From an uncultured bacterium (GTDB lineage: Bacteria > Cyanobacteriota > Vampirovibrionia > Gastranaerophilales > JAILCC01), in NCBI GenBank assembly GCA_949283935.1, contig CASDUJ010000034.1, positions 1-57,884 on the forward strand: a stretch of DNA of 57,884 nt, in the 5' to 3' direction. Shown in pieces: positions 32,019 through 41,014 of the stretch; position 1 is the first letter of the stretch; each line of letters opens with the position of its first letter. A model generated the notes under the pieces. It worked only from the letters and a program-made list of their open reading frames with translations, was not told the DNA's origin and made no database searches. A program made the translations under genes and the position numbers.

Positions 32019-32669
32019 TTATTTCTTCAATCTCGTCGAAACAATTTTACCTAAAATTCCGTTTATAAAAGATGAACTATCCTCAGTTGAATATCTTTTT
32101 GCAAGTTCTATAGCTTCATCAATAATAACTTTTTGTGGTACATTTTCACTATAAAATAACTCGCTTATCGCCATTCGCAAAATATTTCTATCTATACTTA
32201 CCATTCGCTTTATATCCCAGCCTATAGAAAATTCTTCAATCAACTCATCTATTTCTTTTTGATGTTTTTGAATATTTTCAACAACAGTTTTAGCATATAA
32301 TTTAACTTCAGGAGATTCTTCTAAAACCGCAATTTCAGCAGCCTCTATAGCCTTAAAACATTTTTCTGCAACATCAAGCAATCCATCTATTTTTTGAGCA
32401 AATACATCAGTTTTAGGGATTTCAACTCCTATATTTTTGGAATTAATAGGACGATCTTTATTTTCATCACTGTCTATTTCATAATTTTGAAGATAATCTT
32501 TTACATCAATCAACATTGCCGTAGTAGTTTCCAAATCATCTTTTGCATCACTCACTAATGTTCTAACAGAATTTAAAAGAATTCCATCTATATCAATTTT
32601 TTTAGTATTTAATTTTATTTGAGAAAGAACCATAATTATAAGTTCTCTAGATACACGTCTTGCGTTCAC
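32019..32669 (-). CDS. nusB: Transcription antitermination factor NusB
   Basis: A 216-residue protein, longer than the usual 140-170. The family opening (ARRVSRELIIMVLSQI) and the C-terminal core (RMVSIDRNILRMAISELFY, PQKVIIDEAIELAKRYS and SFINGILGKIV) are clear. NusB with S10 (NusE) binds boxA RNA in rRNA operons. The extra length is an internal, acidic, Lys/Asp-rich insertion at about residues 60-110. It lies between aspS and ftsY with short spacing. A role beyond antitermination is not indicated. Confidence 0.9.
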   Translation of the reverse strand: MNARRVSRELIIMVLSQIKLNTKKIDIDGILLNSVRTLVSDAKDDLETTTAMLIDVKDYLQNYEIDSDENKDRPINSKNIGVEIPKTDVFAQKIDGLLDVAEKCFKAIEAAEIAVLEESPEVKLYAKTVVENIQKHQKEIDELIEEFSIGWDIKRMVSIDRNILRMAISELFYSENVPQKVIIDEAIELAKRYSTEDSSSFINGILGKIVSTRLKK

Positions 32670-32683
32670 TTAAATTCCCTTTC

Positions 32684-34468
32684 CTAATGATGAGTATGAA
32701 CTTGTTTTAGCTGCAATCTTAATTCTCTTAGTTGTATTTCATCTGCAAAAGAAGGAGCATCTGACATCAAACATTTTGCTTGAGAATTTTTAGGAAAAGC
32801 TATAACATCTCTTATAGATTCAGTTCGAGCCATCATTGCAATTAAACGATCAAGCCCTAATGCAATACCTGCATGAGGCGGAGTTCCATATTTAAATGCA
32901 TCTAACATAAATCCAAATTTTGTTTGAATTTGCTCATTTGTTAATCCTAAGGCTTCAAATACTTCTTTTTGAATTTGACTTGAATGAATTCTTACGCTTC
33001 CTCCTCCTAATTCAACACCATTATAAACAATGTCATAGGCAATAGATCTGCAGGCACCTTTGTCCACTTTCATTTTATTTAAATCTTCAGGATTAGGCAT
33101 TGTAAAAGGATGATGAACACTACTCCAACGTTCATCTTCTTTAGAATATTCAAACATAGGAAAATCTGTTACCCACAAAAAATTATGTTTAGTTTTATCT
33201 ATTAAATTTAATTTATCTCCAAAATGCAATCTTAAACGACCAAATACATCATAAGCAACTTTAGGTTCATCAGCTATAAAAAATACAATATCACCTTTTT
33301 GGGCATTTGCACGGTTTTGAATTTCAGAAATTTCTTCTTCTGATAAATATTTTAAAATAGGAGATTTTATTGTTCCATCTTCACAATAAGTTATCCAAGC
33401 TAACCCTTTAGCTCCAAAAGATATAGCCAAATTTCTTACATCATCCATTTCTTTTCTACTGTAAGAAGCAATGTTTGGAATTTTTAAGGCTTTTGCTATA
33501 CCACCATTTTTGATTACATCAGAAAAAGCGGCAAAACTGCTTTTTTCCATCACATCGCTTACATCAAAAAGTTCTAACCCAAAACGAGTATCAGGTCTAT
33601 CAGAACCAAATCTATCCATAGCTTCTTTGTAAGTAATTCTTTCAAATGGAGGATTTACCTCAATTCCCCCAGCTTGGAATGCTTTTTGAATTAAATTTTC
33701 CATAAGATTTATTACATCTTCTTGTTCAACAAAAGACATTTCCAAATCAACTTGAGTAAATTCAGGTTGTCTATCAGATCTTAAATCTTCATCTCTAAAA
33801 CATTTAGCTATTTGATAATATCTTTCAATACCTCCCACCATCAATAACTGCTTAAAAATTTGAGGCGACTGAGGCAGGGCATAAAATTTGTTGGGATGAA
33901 CTCTGCTAGGAACCAAATAATCTCTTGCTCCTTCTGGCGTAGCTTTAACCAAAATTGGAGTTTCCACTTCAAGAAAATTCTCTCCATTCAAAAATTCTCT
34001 TATTGCAGAAACTACTTTGTGGCGTAAAACAAGGTTATCCAAAACAGGTTTACGTCTAATATCAAGATATCTATATTTTAGTCTAACATCTTCGTTTACA
34101 TTGTCTCCGTCATCTAATTGAAATGGCAAAACTTGAGATTCATTTAAAATTTCAACTTTTTCTGGGTACATTTCTACAGAACCTGTTGCCAAATTAGGAT
34201 TGTAAGTATCATCAGGTCTTTTAGTAATTTTCCCTTGAATTCGAACAACATATTCATCTTTTAACTTACTAAAAACTTTGTGAACCTCAGGATTAATTTG
34301 AGGATCTGCAACAGCTTGAAAAACTCCCATTCGATCTCTTAATTCAACGAAAATAATTCCTCCTAAATCTCTAACATTAGCAACCCAGCCCGAAAGCATT
34401 TGAGTTTCGCCAATGTTATTTTCTCTAATATTTCCGCAATAATTTGTTTTATAACTTGTTAAACTCAT
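32684..34468 (-). CDS. aspS: Aspartyl-tRNA synthetase AspS
   Basis: A 594-residue class IIb synthetase of the bacterial type. The N-terminal OB fold for the anticodon includes GWVANVRDLGG and ELRDRMGVFQ. The catalytic core shows RYLDIRR (motif 1 region), FRDEDLRSDRQPEFTQVD (motif 2) and GIALGLDRL (motif 3), with the bacterial GAD insertion between. Whether it also charges tRNA-Asn depends on the presence of asparaginyl-tRNA synthetase or GatCAB elsewhere. It is the first gene of aspS-nusB-ftsY. Confidence 0.97.
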   Translation of the reverse strand: MSLTSYKTNYCGNIRENNIGETQMLSGWVANVRDLGGIIFVELRDRMGVFQAVADPQINPEVHKVFSKLKDEYVVRIQGKITKRPDDTYNPNLATGSVEMYPEKVEILNESQVLPFQLDDGDNVNEDVRLKYRYLDIRRKPVLDNLVLRHKVVSAIREFLNGENFLEVETPILVKATPEGARDYLVPSRVHPNKFYALPQSPQIFKQLLMVGGIERYYQIAKCFRDEDLRSDRQPEFTQVDLEMSFVEQEDVINLMENLIQKAFQAGGIEVNPPFERITYKEAMDRFGSDRPDTRFGLELFDVSDVMEKSSFAAFSDVIKNGGIAKALKIPNIASYSRKEMDDVRNLAISFGAKGLAWITYCEDGTIKSPILKYLSEEEISEIQNRANAQKGDIVFFIADEPKVAYDVFGRLRLHFGDKLNLIDKTKHNFLWVTDFPMFEYSKEDERWSSVHHPFTMPNPEDLNKMKVDKGACRSIAYDIVYNGVELGGGSVRIHSSQIQKEVFEALGLTNEQIQTKFGFMLDAFKYGTPPHAGIALGLDRLIAMMARTESIRDVIAFPKNSQAKCLMSDAPSFADEIQLRELRLQLKQVHTHH

Positions 34469-34547
34469 TTTGAACTACCTTGTACTCATTATCTAACTAA
34501 CTATCGTTTTATCATAAGAAAAACCTCTTTACAAGAATTGTTTTTCA

Positions 34548-35831
34548 TCAAAAATATCTTAGCAATATATAAACAGTTGAAATAATTAAAGCAACTATTG
34601 TAACAAGCCCACCATATTTCATAAAACTCATAAAAGAAATATTGTGTCCTTCTGCAGTTGCTTTTTCTGAAACTATAACATTAGCAGCAGCTCCTACTAT
34701 AGTAAAATTACCCCCTAAACAAGCTCCCAAAGATAAACTCCACCACAAAGGAGCCACATCCATTGCACCTTCTAAATTAGCAATTAATGGAGCCATAGTA
34801 GCTGTATAAGGAATATTGTCTACAACTCCAGATATAATTCCTGAACCCCACAAAATAAGCATCGAAGCTAGTTTTGTATCCCCGCCGGTAGCTTCAATAA
34901 TTTTTTGAGCTAAAAGATTTATCCCGCCAGTAGCTTCAATACCACCAATAATAATAAATAAGCCTGCGAAGAAAAATATTGTATTCCATTCAACGTGGTT
35001 AAGAACTTCTTTTGGTTTTTCAAATAATAACAAAACACTTGCTCCAGCCATTGCAGAAACATATGCTGCCAAACCAGTTTTGTCATGAAGCATAAAACCT
35101 AAAATAACAAGAGCTAAAACAATTATAGAACGTATCATAAGATTTTTATCTTTTATAGTTTTTGAATTATCGATTTCCATAACTTTTTTCGTATTTTCAG
35201 GATTAGTTTGAATTTTGTTTCTGAACCAAAAAGAAAGAATAGCAACCGCAAAAACTAATATAACAGCAACAACAGGAGTCAAATTCACCACAAAATCCAT
35301 AAAAGACAATCCTGCTTTACTTGCAATAATAATATTTGGAGGATCACCAATTAAAGTAGCTGTACCACCAATATTTGAAGCCAATACTTCTGTAATTAAA
35401 AAAGGAATAGGAGAAATCTCAAATTGCTTAGCAATAACAAAAGTTAAAGGCATAACCAAAATAACTGTAGTTACATTATCTAGAAATGCCGAAATGACAG
35501 CAGTAAAGATGCCTAACATCACTAAAACCAATATAGGATTACCTTTTGTAAGTTTCAACATTTCTATAGCAAGCCAATCATACATTCCACTTTTTGCTGA
35601 AATATGTACAATTAACATCATACTAACAAGTAAGAATAAAACATTAAAATCCACATATTTGAAGGCATCCATAGAGCCAACAAGGCCAAATAATAAAGTT
35701 AAAGAGGCCCCCACCAGTGCAACTGTCATTTTAGGAATCTTTTCCAGTGCAATAAATATATACGCTAAGCCTAATATCCCAAAAGCAATATACATAGAAT
35801 ACTGCTGAACAAATTGTTGAATAAATTCCAT
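34548..35831 (-). CDS. ArsB/NhaD-type ion transporter
   Basis: A 427-residue polytopic membrane protein of the ion-transporter superfamily. About eleven to twelve hydrophobic segments are visible. Family-like motifs include SAFLDNVTTVILVMPLT in the first half, NIGGTATLIGDPPNIII and, in the second half, SGVVDNIPYTATMAPLI, the two inverted-repeat halves. The substrate could be sodium ions, anions such as arsenite, or dicarboxylates; sequence alone does not decide, and no ars regulator or reductase is nearby. It stands alone on the minus strand. Confidence 0.88.
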   Translation of the reverse strand: MEFIQQFVQQYSMYIAFGILGLAYIFIALEKIPKMTVALVGASLTLLFGLVGSMDAFKYVDFNVLFLLVSMMLIVHISAKSGMYDWLAIEMLKLTKGNPILVLVMLGIFTAVISAFLDNVTTVILVMPLTFVIAKQFEISPIPFLITEVLASNIGGTATLIGDPPNIIIASKAGLSFMDFVVNLTPVVAVILVFAVAILSFWFRNKIQTNPENTKKVMEIDNSKTIKDKNLMIRSIIVLALVILGFMLHDKTGLAAYVSAMAGASVLLLFEKPKEVLNHVEWNTIFFFAGLFIIIGGIEATGGINLLAQKIIEATGGDTKLASMLILWGSGIISGVVDNIPYTATMAPLIANLEGAMDVAPLWWSLSLGACLGGNFTIVGAAANVIVSEKATAEGHNISFMSFMKYGGLVTIVALIISTVYILLRYF

Positions 35832-35943
35832 TTATCTACCTCACAACTATACTAACAAATTATTTTCTATTTTAACTGGCTGAAAAATTTGAGTAAACCC
35901 AAATTTTATTATATTATGTTCGCAAGGGTAAAAATGAGTTACA

Positions 35944-36597
35944 ATGGAAGTTTTAGAAAAAATAAACACAACAAATAAAAACGAAATTTTGTTTTTAGCG
36001 CAAAAAAGTCATGCCACTAACGCACTAAATATTTTGTTTTTAGGAGTAACGCATGGAGAAGAACCTCAAGGAGAATTTTTAATAAACAAATTCATTGAAA
36101 AAATACAAAAAGAAAAACTATATTTCAAAAATAATTTATATTTTATTCCCTGCCTAAATCCCGATGGAAAGCAATTAAAACAAAGAGGTAATTTCAATAA
36201 TATAGATTTAAACAGAAATTTTGCCACAAAAAACTTTAAAACAACTACATTTGATGATGGAACCAAATCAGGAAACAAACCTCAAAGTGAAATAGAAACA
36301 AAGTTTCTTTCTGAAATTATAGAAAAAATTAGATTTGATATTATTTTAAGTTTTCATGCTCCTTTTGAAATTGTAAATTTTGACGGAAACGCAGAAGAAA
36401 TAGCACAAAAGATTTCAGAAATAACAGGATATCCTGTCCAAAAGGATATTGGCTACCCAACTCCAGGTTCTTTTGGAACATTTTGTGGAATAGAAAGGAA
36501 CATACCAACAATTACGTTAGAACTATCTCAAAAACTTTCAAATCAAGAGCTATGGGAACAAAACAAAGAAATATTTAATTATTTAGGAAATTATTAA
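35944..36597 (+). CDS. M14-family peptidase, MpaA-like murein peptide amidase
   Basis: A 217-residue protein without signal peptide. Zinc ligands and catalytic residues of the M14 carboxypeptidase fold are visible: THGEEPQGE (His/Glu), NPDG, DLNRNF (Arg and Asn of the substrate pocket), SFHAP (second His) and TLEL (catalytic Glu) near the end. The short length and cytosolic location match MpaA, which cleaves the gamma-D-Glu-diaminopimelate bond of recycled murein tripeptide. The stop overlaps the convergent ccdA-type stop (TTAA). Confidence 0.8.
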   Translation: MEVLEKINTTNKNEILFLAQKSHATNALNILFLGVTHGEEPQGEFLINKFIEKIQKEKLYFKNNLYFIPCLNPDGKQLKQRGNFNNIDLNRNFATKNFKTTTFDDGTKSGNKPQSEIETKFLSEIIEKIRFDIILSFHAPFEIVNFDGNAEEIAQKISEITGYPVQKDIGYPTPGSFGTFCGIERNIPTITLELSQKLSNQELWEQNKEIFNYLGNY

Positions 36598-37319
36598 AAA
36601 TTAACCAGCTCAAAAATTTTGGCATAAATATAAATAGATGTTAGAACTAAAATTACACCACTAATTTTTAATAAAATTCCTGAAACTTTATTTAATTTCA
36701 AAAGTTGTTTAAACAAAGAAGTAAATAAAGCAGCAATAACAAGTATTATCCCTTGCCCAATTGAAAAAAGAAACAACAAAACTGCAGCATTTATTATATT
36801 AGCTTTAACTGAAGCATAAGCTAAAATTGCAGCCAATATAGGAGTAGAGCAAGGAGTAGTAGCAAAAGCAAAAAGCATCCCGATTAACATAGGGTATATA
36901 ACTATATTGTTGTTTTTGTTTTGAGGCAAAGCTTTAACTATAACAGGCATAGGTATTTCAATAATTTCAAGCATATGAAGCCCAAAAATTAAAATTAAAG
37001 AAGCCATAATCAATCCCCAATAAGGACCAGATTGTGCTCCAAATATTTTTCCTGTTAAAGCACAAAAAACTCCGACAACAGTTAGCATTAAAGCTAACCC
37101 GAGCATAAAAAAGAATATTTGCAGGACAGTACGAATATGATGAACTTCTTGTTCTTCTTTTTTGCCTATTATAAAACTAACTACAACTGGCAATAAGCCA
37201 ATGGAACAAGGAGAAATTGAAGTAACTATACCACCCAAAAAAGCAAGTATATAAACAATCCAGCCTAAGCCATCAAAACTAATTTGTCCTGAAAATAATT
37301 GTGATAAAAAATTTGTCAT
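36594..37319 (-). CDS. CcdA/DsbD-type thiol-disulphide membrane transporter
   Basis: A 241-residue inner-membrane protein with six or seven hydrophobic segments. It shows the signature of the DsbD transmembrane family: GGIVTSISPCSIGLLPVV (first Cys, helix 1) and FATTPCSTPILAAILAYA (second Cys, helix 4). These two Cys form the redox pair that moves electrons from cytosolic thioredoxin to the periplasm. It overlaps the thioredoxin-like gene by one base (TAATG), so the two are one functional unit for envelope disulphide reduction, possibly for cytochrome or Cys-rich surface proteins. Confidence 0.9.
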   Translation of the reverse strand: MTNFLSQLFSGQISFDGLGWIVYILAFLGGIVTSISPCSIGLLPVVVSFIIGKKEEQEVHHIRTVLQIFFFMLGLALMLTVVGVFCALTGKIFGAQSGPYWGLIMASLILIFGLHMLEIIEIPMPVIVKALPQNKNNNIVIYPMLIGMLFAFATTPCSTPILAAILAYASVKANIINAAVLLFLFSIGQGIILVIAALFTSLFKQLLKLNKVSGILLKISGVILVLTSIYIYAKIFELVNF

Positions 37320-37714
37320 TATTTCAATAATTCTTCAAGTTGTAACACAAAAGTTTCTTCTGACATTGCACCTTCTTTTTTTGAAACCATATTTCCTTCT
37401 TTATCAATAAACACAGTTGTTGGAACTACTTTAACATCATATTTTTTAATTTTTTCTGAAGTATCATTGTCAATCATATTTGCATTAATTTTTTGAAAAG
37501 AAATTTGCTTTTTGTATTTAGGTTCAACGACCTGCAAAACTTTTTTCAATTTTTGGCATTCTGAGCACATAGGTGAAGAAAATTCCAGAACAATAGGTTT
37601 TCCCACGGCAGCCTCCAATGCACCATTATTTTCTGGTGCTTTAAATATTGCATAAAAAGTTACCGGCAAAATTAAAATCAATGCTATAACTAACAAACTT
37701 AATTTTTCTTTCAT
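37319..37714 (-). CDS. Membrane-anchored thioredoxin-like protein
   Basis: A 131-residue protein with an N-terminal membrane anchor or signal (residues 5-24) and a thioredoxin fold. The active site is SPMCSECQKL with Cys50-x-x-Cys53; VVPTTVFIDKEG supplies the cis-Pro loop. It is presumably the periplasmic partner that receives electrons from the downstream CcdA-type protein. The very Cys-rich giant surface protein in this window would be a plausible client, but that is inference. The RBS/start looks normal (AGGATGG before ATG). Confidence 0.9.
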   Translation of the reverse strand: MKEKLSLLVIALILILPVTFYAIFKAPENNGALEAAVGKPIVLEFSSPMCSECQKLKKVLQVVEPKYKKQISFQKINANMIDNDTSEKIKKYDVKVVPTTVFIDKEGNMVSKKEGAMSEETFVLQLEELLK

Positions 37715-37849
37715 TAAACCATCCTCATAAAATATCTTTGTTATAACATTGTATACTTTATTTTTAAAATTTTCTAGTCCAATTGTCTAATTTATGATAT
37801 TTTGTAACTGAAGTTAACTTAAAATAAAAATAAACAAGAAGGTTTAAAT

Positions 37850-38503
37850 ATGTTTTTACAAATATTAGAGCTTATGGATACACCTATATTGTTAATAGCT
37901 TTTGTTTTGTTATTAATTGTTCCTCTGCTTTTTTCTATAGCATTTCACGAATTTGCACACGGATGGGTAGCTTACAAATTTGGAGATATTACTCCTAAAC
38001 TTATGGGTAGACTTACTTTAAATCCTTTTGCTCATTTAGATCCATTGGGAACAATTCTTTTGTTTATTATTGGACTTGGCTGGGCCAAACCTGTAATTAT
38101 CAACATTGAGAATATTCCTAATTCAACAAAACAAATGCTTGTAGCTTTAGCTGGTCCTACATCAAATTTTTTGTTAGCAATAATTTTCACCCTTATTATT
38201 TCTGTTTTGGAAAATGATTTTTTAGTTTCGCCAAATAATTTCGTAATCATGTTATTCAATATGTTGGTTACAATAAATATTGCTCTTGGAGTCTTCAATC
38301 TAATTCCTATCCCACCACTTGATGGTTCAAGAATTTTATCTTGGATACTACCTGAAAAACTTAAATATATATACAACTACATAGAAAATTACGGAATATT
38401 TATCATGATTTTGATACTTTTTACAGTAGGTTTCAGTGGAATATTTAAAATTTCGTATTATTTACAACATCATTTGTATTTATGGCTAAAGGTAAATATA
38501 TGA
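37850..38503 (+). CDS. Site-2 protease family M50 metallopeptidase
   Basis: A 217-residue polytopic membrane protein with the zinc site HEFAH at residues 33-37 within the first long helix and the third ligand in NLIPIPPLDGSRIL. This is the short, PDZ-less M50B group close to the SpoIVFB/YwhC type, which cleaves substrates inside the membrane. Substrates cannot be inferred. The start has AGAAGG eight bases before ATG. The stop overlaps the yraN start. Confidence 0.9.
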   Translation: MFLQILELMDTPILLIAFVLLLIVPLLFSIAFHEFAHGWVAYKFGDITPKLMGRLTLNPFAHLDPLGTILLFIIGLGWAKPVIINIENIPNSTKQMLVALAGPTSNFLLAIIFTLIISVLENDFLVSPNNFVIMLFNMLVTINIALGVFNLIPIPPLDGSRILSWILPEKLKYIYNYIENYGIFIMILILFTVGFSGIFKISYYLQHHLYLWLKVNI

Positions 38504-38856
38504 TAATGAACAACAAAGACAAGGGAATTTTAGGCGAAAATATAGCAGCAAAGTATTTAGAAAATATTGGCTACAAAATACTAGAAAGAAACTGGAGATA
38601 TTCAAAATTTGGCGAAATTGATATAATAGCTCTTGATCAAAACACTATTGTTTTTGTTGAAGTAAAAACAAGAAGAGGTTTAGGTTTTGGACATCCTTTT
38701 GAAGCAATTGACTCAAAAAAAATAAATCAAATACAAAAAACAGCCATAGCTTACATATCCCAAAAAACAATCAGGCAAAAGAACTATCGTATTGATGGTA
38801 TAAGCATCATTCTATGCAATCCACCCAAAGTAGACCATTTGAAAAATATATCGTAA
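38500..38856 (+). CDS. YraN/UPF0102 family endonuclease-like protein
   Basis: A 118-residue protein from the ATG at 38500, which follows AAAGG and overlaps the protease stop (ATGA); a longer in-frame start at 38482 is less supported. The restriction-endonuclease-like core is clear: GILGENIAAKYLENIGYKIL, then FGEIDIIALD and VFVEVKTRR, giving the D-x-(E/Q)-x-K nuclease pattern. The YraN family is widespread and is thought to act on DNA, but its exact role is uncertain. Length is normal. Confidence 0.92.
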   Translation: MIMNNKDKGILGENIAAKYLENIGYKILERNWRYSKFGEIDIIALDQNTIVFVEVKTRRGLGFGHPFEAIDSKKINQIQKTAIAYISQKTIRQKNYRIDGISIILCNPPKVDHLKNIS

Positions 38857-38861
38857 TTGTT

Positions 38862-39440
38862 TTATCTGTTGTGCCCTACGCGAAAACCATGATCAACATC
38901 AGCCATAGAACGATTAATGTTAATCAAAGTTCCAAGAGCAACAGTACCCGCAACACCCAAACCAATTGCAACAGCAGTAGCTTTACCAAATCTGCTGCAA
39001 CCTTTGGCATTTTTTACGTAATTATAAATGTCTTTCGGAAAACCTATGAAAGGATATTTTATTATTTGCTTTAAATTTTTATCAAATACAGAAGATGCTT
39101 TTTTCGCAATTCCTCCAACAATTCCAGCAATTGTTTTTACTGGAGTAGTAAGTAAAGACTGATCTTTAACTCCCCTACCAGCAGTTCTTACAAGGAACCA
39201 ATCCAATCCCAAAACCGCAGCACCAGCAGTCAGCCCAGCCAAGATGGATGATACAAGTCCGAATATACCTTCTTTTGCTAAAATATAAGCCTTTTGCGCA
39301 TACGCGGTAGATTTAATTGCTTTTTTGATAAAACTATCTTGAGGTTTTTCTAATACAACAACTTTCTCACCTTTGTCATTAGTTTGTCCATTAAGAAAAC
39401 CTTTATAAACATCACTTTTAAAGCTAACTGCTGAAATCAT
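38862..39440 (-). CDS. Hypothetical membrane-associated protein
   Basis: A 192-residue protein of unknown function. It begins MISAVSFKSDVYKGF, has a charged segment, then hydrophobic Gly/Ala-rich stretches (about residues 60-85 and 155-178) that could cross or enter a membrane. No catalytic motif or standard signal peptide is seen. The composition resembles another unknown product in this window (52923-53390): hydrophobic Gly-rich segments in a basic protein. It probably belongs to the lineage-specific set. Its stop lies six bases after the convergent yraN stop. Confidence 0.65.
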   Translation of the reverse strand: MISAVSFKSDVYKGFLNGQTNDKGEKVVVLEKPQDSFIKKAIKSTAYAQKAYILAKEGIFGLVSSILAGLTAGAAVLGLDWFLVRTAGRGVKDQSLLTTPVKTIAGIVGGIAKKASSVFDKNLKQIIKYPFIGFPKDIYNYVKNAKGCSRFGKATAVAIGLGVAGTVALGTLININRSMADVDHGFRVGHNR

Positions 39441-39674
39441 AATATTTTACCTACATATTTACTGTATCCATTATAAGTTTAAGCAAAAAATTATTTGCTA
39501 TTATTGTAAAGAAACATTTACAATATTTTAACAAATTTCTTTTTAGTTGCATAGTGGTTACTAAGATATTTTAAGAATTTAAAAATTTCAGTTAAACTTT
39601 TGAATTTTTACACAAAAAGCAAAATCTTTCATGGTATTATCTTACTTGATTAGACTATATTGGATTAGAAAAGT
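39441..39674. other. Divergent intergenic region upstream of lysA
   Basis: AT-rich gap between the hypothetical gene and lysA. It holds a hairpin ATTGTAAA / TTTACAAT (39503-39524) with a 6-base loop. No lysine riboswitch core is recognised and I see no convincing promoter pair. Confidence 0.4.
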
Positions 39675-41000
39675 ATGCGCAAATCAGATAACCAAAATAT
39701 AATGCCAAGCACAACACAAGTAAATAATGAGAATCATCTTGAAATTGGAGGTTGTGATTGTGTTGAATTAGCAGACAAATATGGAACACCTTTGTATGTA
39801 ATTGATGAACAAACAATTAGAAGAATATCAAAACAATACAAAGAAGCTTTTTGTAAATACAAAAACATAAAAATGCTTTATGCCAGCAAAGCATTAATGA
39901 CAAAAGCTATAGCTAAAATTATGGATCAAGAAGGTTTTGGTTTTGACGTAGTATCTGCAGGTGAATTATACACAGTATTAAAGTCGAATGTCGATTCTAA
40001 AAATATTTTATTCAATGGTAACAACAAAAGTATAGAAGAATTAGAAATGGCAGTAGATAATGAAATAGGCTATATTTCTGTTGATAATTTTTTAGAATTA
40101 GCTTTATTAGACAACATATTAAAAACAAAACACAAAACTCAAGATATTCTTTTAAGAATAACCCCCGGCATAGAATGTCACACACACGAATACATTCAAA
40201 CAGGACATTTAGACAGCAAATTTGGTTTTGATTTAACTCAATTAGATGAAGCAATAGAATTAATCAAAGATGAATATACATCATTAAATTTAAAAGGTTT
40301 GCACGCACATATAGGCTCACAAATTTTTGAAACACAAGTTTATTACGATGAAGTTCAAGTTATTTGCAAAGAATTCAAAAGAATAAAAGACAAATTTAAT
40401 ATAGAGTTAACTCATATGAATTTAGGAGGGGGATTAGGAGTAACTTACACAAAAAAAGATACACCCCCATCAACATATGAAATTGCAAGAATAATTTTAA
40501 ATTCTATAGAAGATGGAATGAAAAAATATAACATTAGAGAACCATATATTTTTATTGAACCTGGAAGAAGTATTGTTGCCACAGCTGGATGCACATTATA
40601 CACAGTTGGTTCATCAAAACAAGTACCTAAAGGCAAAAAATACGTTGCAGTAGATGGTGGAATGGCTGACAACCCAAGACCATCAATGTATCAAGCTATT
40701 TACACAGCTAAAGTAGCTAATAATGTCGAATGTAACAACAAAGAAATTGTCACAATAGCGGGAAGATTTTGTGAGTCAGGAGACATTTTGATAAAAGATA
40801 TAGAATTACCACAAGTTCAAGAAGGAGATATCATTTGTATTTTTAACACAGGAGCTTACGGTTATTCTATGTCTAGTAACTACAACAGAGTTACAAAACC
40901 AGCAATGGTATTGGTAAATAATCAAAAATCTGATATTATAATCAAAAGAGAAAGTTATGATGACTTAATAAGTCATGACATTGTTCCTGAACATTTATAA
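39675..41000 (+). CDS. lysA: Diaminopimelate decarboxylase LysA
   Basis: A 441-residue PLP enzyme that converts meso-diaminopimelate to lysine. The alanine-racemase-like barrel begins after about residue 30 and has YASKALMTKAI, where Lys carries PLP, the HAHIGSQIF strand, the glycine loop LGGGLGVTY, EPGRSIVATAG and, near the end, CESGDILIKD and GAYGYSMSSNYN, which complete the active site across the dimer. It needs the DAP pathway, consistent with a diderm wall. It heads an operon with cdaA (14-base gap), a GT4 glycosyltransferase and an HD-GYP regulator. Confidence 0.96.
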   Translation: MRKSDNQNIMPSTTQVNNENHLEIGGCDCVELADKYGTPLYVIDEQTIRRISKQYKEAFCKYKNIKMLYASKALMTKAIAKIMDQEGFGFDVVSAGELYTVLKSNVDSKNILFNGNNKSIEELEMAVDNEIGYISVDNFLELALLDNILKTKHKTQDILLRITPGIECHTHEYIQTGHLDSKFGFDLTQLDEAIELIKDEYTSLNLKGLHAHIGSQIFETQVYYDEVQVICKEFKRIKDKFNIELTHMNLGGGLGVTYTKKDTPPSTYEIARIILNSIEDGMKKYNIREPYIFIEPGRSIVATAGCTLYTVGSSKQVPKGKKYVAVDGGMADNPRPSMYQAIYTAKVANNVECNNKEIVTIAGRFCESGDILIKDIELPQVQEGDIICIFNTGAYGYSMSSNYNRVTKPAMVLVNNQKSDIIIKRESYDDLISHDIVPEHL

Positions 41001-41014
41001 GCAAGGAGGGTCTT

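Noticed and set aside
38814-39074. Plus-strand frame after yraN
   Set aside because: It is antisense to the hypothetical gene at 38862-39440 and has no ribosome-binding site.
39441-39674. Lysine riboswitch upstream of lysA
   Set aside because: No five-helix junction or conserved core seen, and only one weak hairpin is present.
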